Shown here piece after piece: positions 63,001 to 64,000 of a stretch of 64,000 nt of DNA (its first letter is position 1; each line of letters begins with the position of its first letter). The stretch is from Crocinitomix algicola (lineage in GTDB: Bacteria > Bacteroidota > Bacteroidia > Flavobacteriales_D > Crocinitomicaceae), in contig NZ_LYPF02000026.1 in NCBI RefSeq assembly GCF_001661595.2, positions 1 through 64,000 of the forward strand, in the 5' to 3' direction. The position numbers were made by a program, and so were the translations under genes. The notes beneath the pieces were generated by a model, which was not told where the DNA came from, did no database searches, and saw nothing but the letters and a program-made list of their open reading frames with translations.

Positions 63001-63328
63001 TGGAGTGCGAATAAAAGAAGGTATAGGCACGCAGTCGCTGGCCAAGTTGACAGAGGACTTATTTGCAGATGTTAGAAAAGGGTCTGGTGCAACCATTATC
63101 TCAAGTGCTGGAGGTGCAGAGTACGCTATGGAAAGTGATGAATGGCAAGGAGGACTTTTTACTTATGTGCTCTTGAAAAGACTTCAAAATGCAAAATCAG
63201 ATCGTGTTTACTTGTCTGAGTTAAGGGAGTATATGTATCGTGAAGTAAGTCGAATTTCTGATGGAAAACAAATTCCAACCGCTAGGGAGGAAAATATTTT
63301 AAGGGATTACATTATATTCGGCAAATAA
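60092..63328 (+). CDS. Secreted WD40-repeat caspase-family (C14) protease
   Basis: The 1078-residue product has a signal peptide (about 1-20). Residues about 28-640 are WD40 repeats that end in typical 'KIWDL', 'KVWEVETGK', 'KVWNYVTQ' and 'CWSLKSGE' blade tips. An Ig-like beta domain lies at about 705-795 ('VVWIKAWDNHSFIQSILVEVNG'). The C-terminal caspase domain (about 805-1078) has the catalytic dyad His890 ('FLAGHG') and Cys940 ('DTCHSG'), with Asp938 in the S1 position, and the later 'SSAGGAEYAMES' and 'GLFTYVLLKRL' blocks. Such orthocaspase-type proteases usually cleave after Arg/Lys. WD40 would bind partner or substrate. It lies between an M42 peptidase and a small orphan gene (2-base gap). 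Confidence 0.93.
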   Translation: MKNVLLSLILLVSIFSIKGKNQPEVVLTTGHNDQINALAVTKDGQLLASASNDKQVKIWDLRTGKEFRTLPSTDGRVLQLAFSNDQKTLAGTSFNDELIVWDAIEGTEIFHAQAGNGKGIGFNKDGTVLFYFGPDNRIKKLDLKSLKQETLNEMSLIDFVLDEEKNMLYGLDHLGKLIKIDLVTGDFIKEFQLFNTFIFPFCSSKISKDGRFIIYGFNDDKVRVFDTELEEFIYESPKFSSKIIALSIDAENQLAYISLSENKLVVFDYHKKKKVQNFKYPIGQFYIQSIADNWINDLLFLASYDRITILNTKHRKVVRNLNRRVNRVMNFSYDPTGKYLAVATDKLNLKIWDLTLNKVIDSIPGFFPCQFMPDGQSILAMTSQLKIGQFDIESGKLINELDTDYEVIQSLTVSEDGKFIAAAGYQNIIKVWEVETGKRIADLKGHTGGVLSLDFHPTKPLLVSGSLDETSKVWNYVTQVLEQNFTDQSISIKAVKFSPNGEYLASASWGKDIKVRNTNNWETVYTLKGHENSINSIDFSYDNAFLISGAGNNSVGRADNSVICWSLKSGEVKCKFNSHKGEVIKVVSDPNSHRFFSASIDGAINYFDFQSCELVATYHGVGGNEFMIYTPDNYYFASRKATNAVGFRVGEKVVPFEQYDVFLNRPDIVASRIGKSHPQLIKAYYYLFKKRLRKLNLNEDEIELNYELPQLENETEYALVTDADSQVVWIKAWDNHSFIQSILVEVNGVPIYGRGGMKVDHQIKSFRKELTIPLVEGENRILISCRNSNGVESLYEQLDIYRTKTEKKHNLYIVSIGVSEYEDDRFNLKYPKKDATDVLTTFATSKNHFNHIYTKLLVDKEVDDSVFFDLASFFESCTHEDMVIVFLAGHGVLNADYDYFFATHKMDFDSPEKEGISYQMITGLMEKIKAYKKVLIMDTCHSGELDKDELEVGPAPEVESGTLKFRSSGAGVRIKEGIGTQSLAKLTEDLFADVRKGSGATIISSAGGAEYAMESDEWQGGLFTYVLLKRLQNAKSDRVYLSELREYMYREVSRISDGKQIPTAREENILRDYIIFGK

Positions 63329-63330
63329 TT

Positions 63331-63759
63331 ATGATGACCTACCAAATCATAGCTCCTGTCATTCCTTCTGGTCAAATTTACCAGTTTAATACAGCTTTTG
63401 ATGTTGACTATGAAGTTCGATTCGGCCGTAAAAAAGAGAATGTACTTCATACAGTAGTGGTCTTTGGGGTGTTAAATGACGAGTATGAAGGTGAGGAGTA
63501 TAGTCTCACCAATAAAGGCGATGTATTTAAGGTGATGAACACAATTTCAGAAATTATTCGCATGTATATGCATGAGCATCCGAGTATGCGCACGTATGAA
63601 TTTACTGGTATACTCGGGGAGGATGAAGATGAAAATCAAATGTCCCAGCGTACCAAGTTATATACAAGATACCTGCCTAAAGTGTTTCCTGAAAACCAGT
63701 GGGAAACTGAAATATCGGGGAATAAAATAATCGCAAATCGTAAACGCGAGTATTATTAA
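63331..63759 (+). CDS. Small protein of unknown function, cotranscribed with the WD40-caspase gene
   Basis: The 142-residue product starts 2 bases after the caspase stop codon. No signal peptide or membrane segment is present; composition is mixed alpha/beta with '[22 protein letters not shown]', '[22 protein letters not shown]' and a Tyr/Arg-rich middle. I do not recognise the family. The tight spacing suggests functional linkage or shared regulation with the caspase gene, such as a substrate or regulator, but no evidence for this exists beyond context. It converges with rimK with a 4-base overlap. Confidence 0.75.
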   Translation: MMTYQIIAPVIPSGQIYQFNTAFDVDYEVRFGRKKENVLHTVVVFGVLNDEYEGEEYSLTNKGDVFKVMNTISEIIRMYMHEHPSMRTYEFTGILGEDEDENQMSQRTKLYTRYLPKVFPENQWETEISGNKIIANRKREYY

Positions 63760-64000
63760 TCTCTTTGGTAGCCAACTTTCTTTTCAATTGCCATAATCAT
63801 TAAACCTGCAATGTCTTTGCCCGTTGCACCTTCAATTCCCTCTAGGCCTGGAGATGAATTAACTTCTAAAACCATTGGTCCCTTATTCGAACGAATGATA
63901 TCAACTCCTGCCACAGGAAGATTCAACACTTTAGCAGCTTTAATGGCTAGTTTACGCTCCTCGGGAGTTATTTTAACAATACTTGCTTTTCCTCCCATAT
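63756..64000 (-). CDS. rimK: RimK-type ATP-grasp ligase, C-terminal part (rest beyond right edge)
   Basis: The visible 81 residues end the protein: '[55 protein letters not shown]' is the ATP-grasp C-terminus with Mg-binding '[12 protein letters not shown]' block, almost identical in pattern to E. coli RimK, which adds glutamates to ribosomal protein S6. The Met at 63998 is internal; the gene continues off the window. Bacteroidota RimK-like genes are often fused with or adjacent to retropepsin-like domains, which cannot be assessed here. Confidence 0.9.
   Translation of the reverse strand, partial: MGGKASIVKITPEERKLAIKAAKVLNLPVAGVDIIRSNKGPMVLEVNSSPGLEGIEGATGKDIAGLMIMAIEKKVGYQRD

Noticed and set aside
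1-64000. CRISPR arrays, insertion sequences, prophage, tRNA or rRNA genes
   Set aside because: No direct-repeat array, transposase, phage structural gene, cloverleaf or rRNA sequence was recognised on reading both strands; detection of a cryptic tRNA by eye is not exhaustive.

Overview
The window is AT-rich chromosomal DNA from a Bacteroidota bacterium, most likely a member of the Flavobacteriales. The evidence is consistent throughout. Several secreted proteins end in the PNP-type sorting domain of the type IX secretion system (T9SS). Many lipoproteins and outer-membrane proteins have Bacteroidota-type architectures (TPR-PD40-OmpA, LysM plus periplasmic-binding fold, WD40-caspase). Shine-Dalgarno sequences are almost absent, and TAnnTTTG promoter boxes recur. 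I see no tRNA, rRNA, insertion sequence, phage, CRISPR array or integrated island, so this is mostly core genome with lineage-specific envelope genes.

Layout, left to right. 1-3917 (-) is most of a very large secreted beta-helix protein that runs off the left edge. 4363-4511 holds a structured RNA. 4515-8462 (-) is a set of integral membrane proteins with a small winged-helix regulator; its two leading genes carry the same palindromic operator. 8514-11941 (-) holds an outer-membrane barrel, a nitroreductase, Maf and a UbiA prenyltransferase. 12162-14541 (+) holds an AraC-type regulator and a secreted M43 metalloprotease. 14676-21009 (-) holds a Ycf48-like lipoprotein, a PorE-like OmpA protein, ChaN-like and QueE genes, and a tandem pair of J-domain-related membrane proteins. 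21102-24308 (-) is the classical thrS-infC-rpmI-rplT translation operon, in which infC appears to begin at an AUA codon behind a strong Shine-Dalgarno. 24421-30831 holds envelope lipoproteins, comEC and dnaN. 31087-35274 (+) holds dnaK, behind a sigma-54-like promoter, and a T9SS cargo protein. 35279-39981 (-) holds hemN-queD, an FKBP lipoprotein, a TraB/GumN protein, a methyltransferase and a pRiA4b ORF-3-like gene. 40108-50347 is mainly (+): a MerR regulator, guaA, a LysM/periplasmic-binding lipid-envelope gene, Tex and a conserved orphan. 50351-53748 holds a MORN lipoprotein, an NlpC/P60 peptidase, a WYL regulator, the signal recognition particle RNA, a second copy of the structured RNA, and a transaldolase. 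54157-58786 (-) holds a GH3 glycosidase and a TPR/OmpA pair. 58991-63759 (+) is an M42 peptidase, WD40-caspase and small orphan operon. The C-terminal end of rimK lies at the right edge.

Most notable points: (i) the AUA start of infC; (ii) two covarying copies of a ~149-nt RNA, probably the Flavo-1 family; (iii) a shared palindrome linking a winged-helix regulator to a membrane-protein operon; (iv) a secreted WD40-caspase operon; (v) promoter boxes placed so close to start codons (guaA and others) that leaderless mRNAs are predicted; (vi) a sigma-54-like promoter in front of dnaK. All functional names are from recognition of families and motifs by eye; no database search was run.
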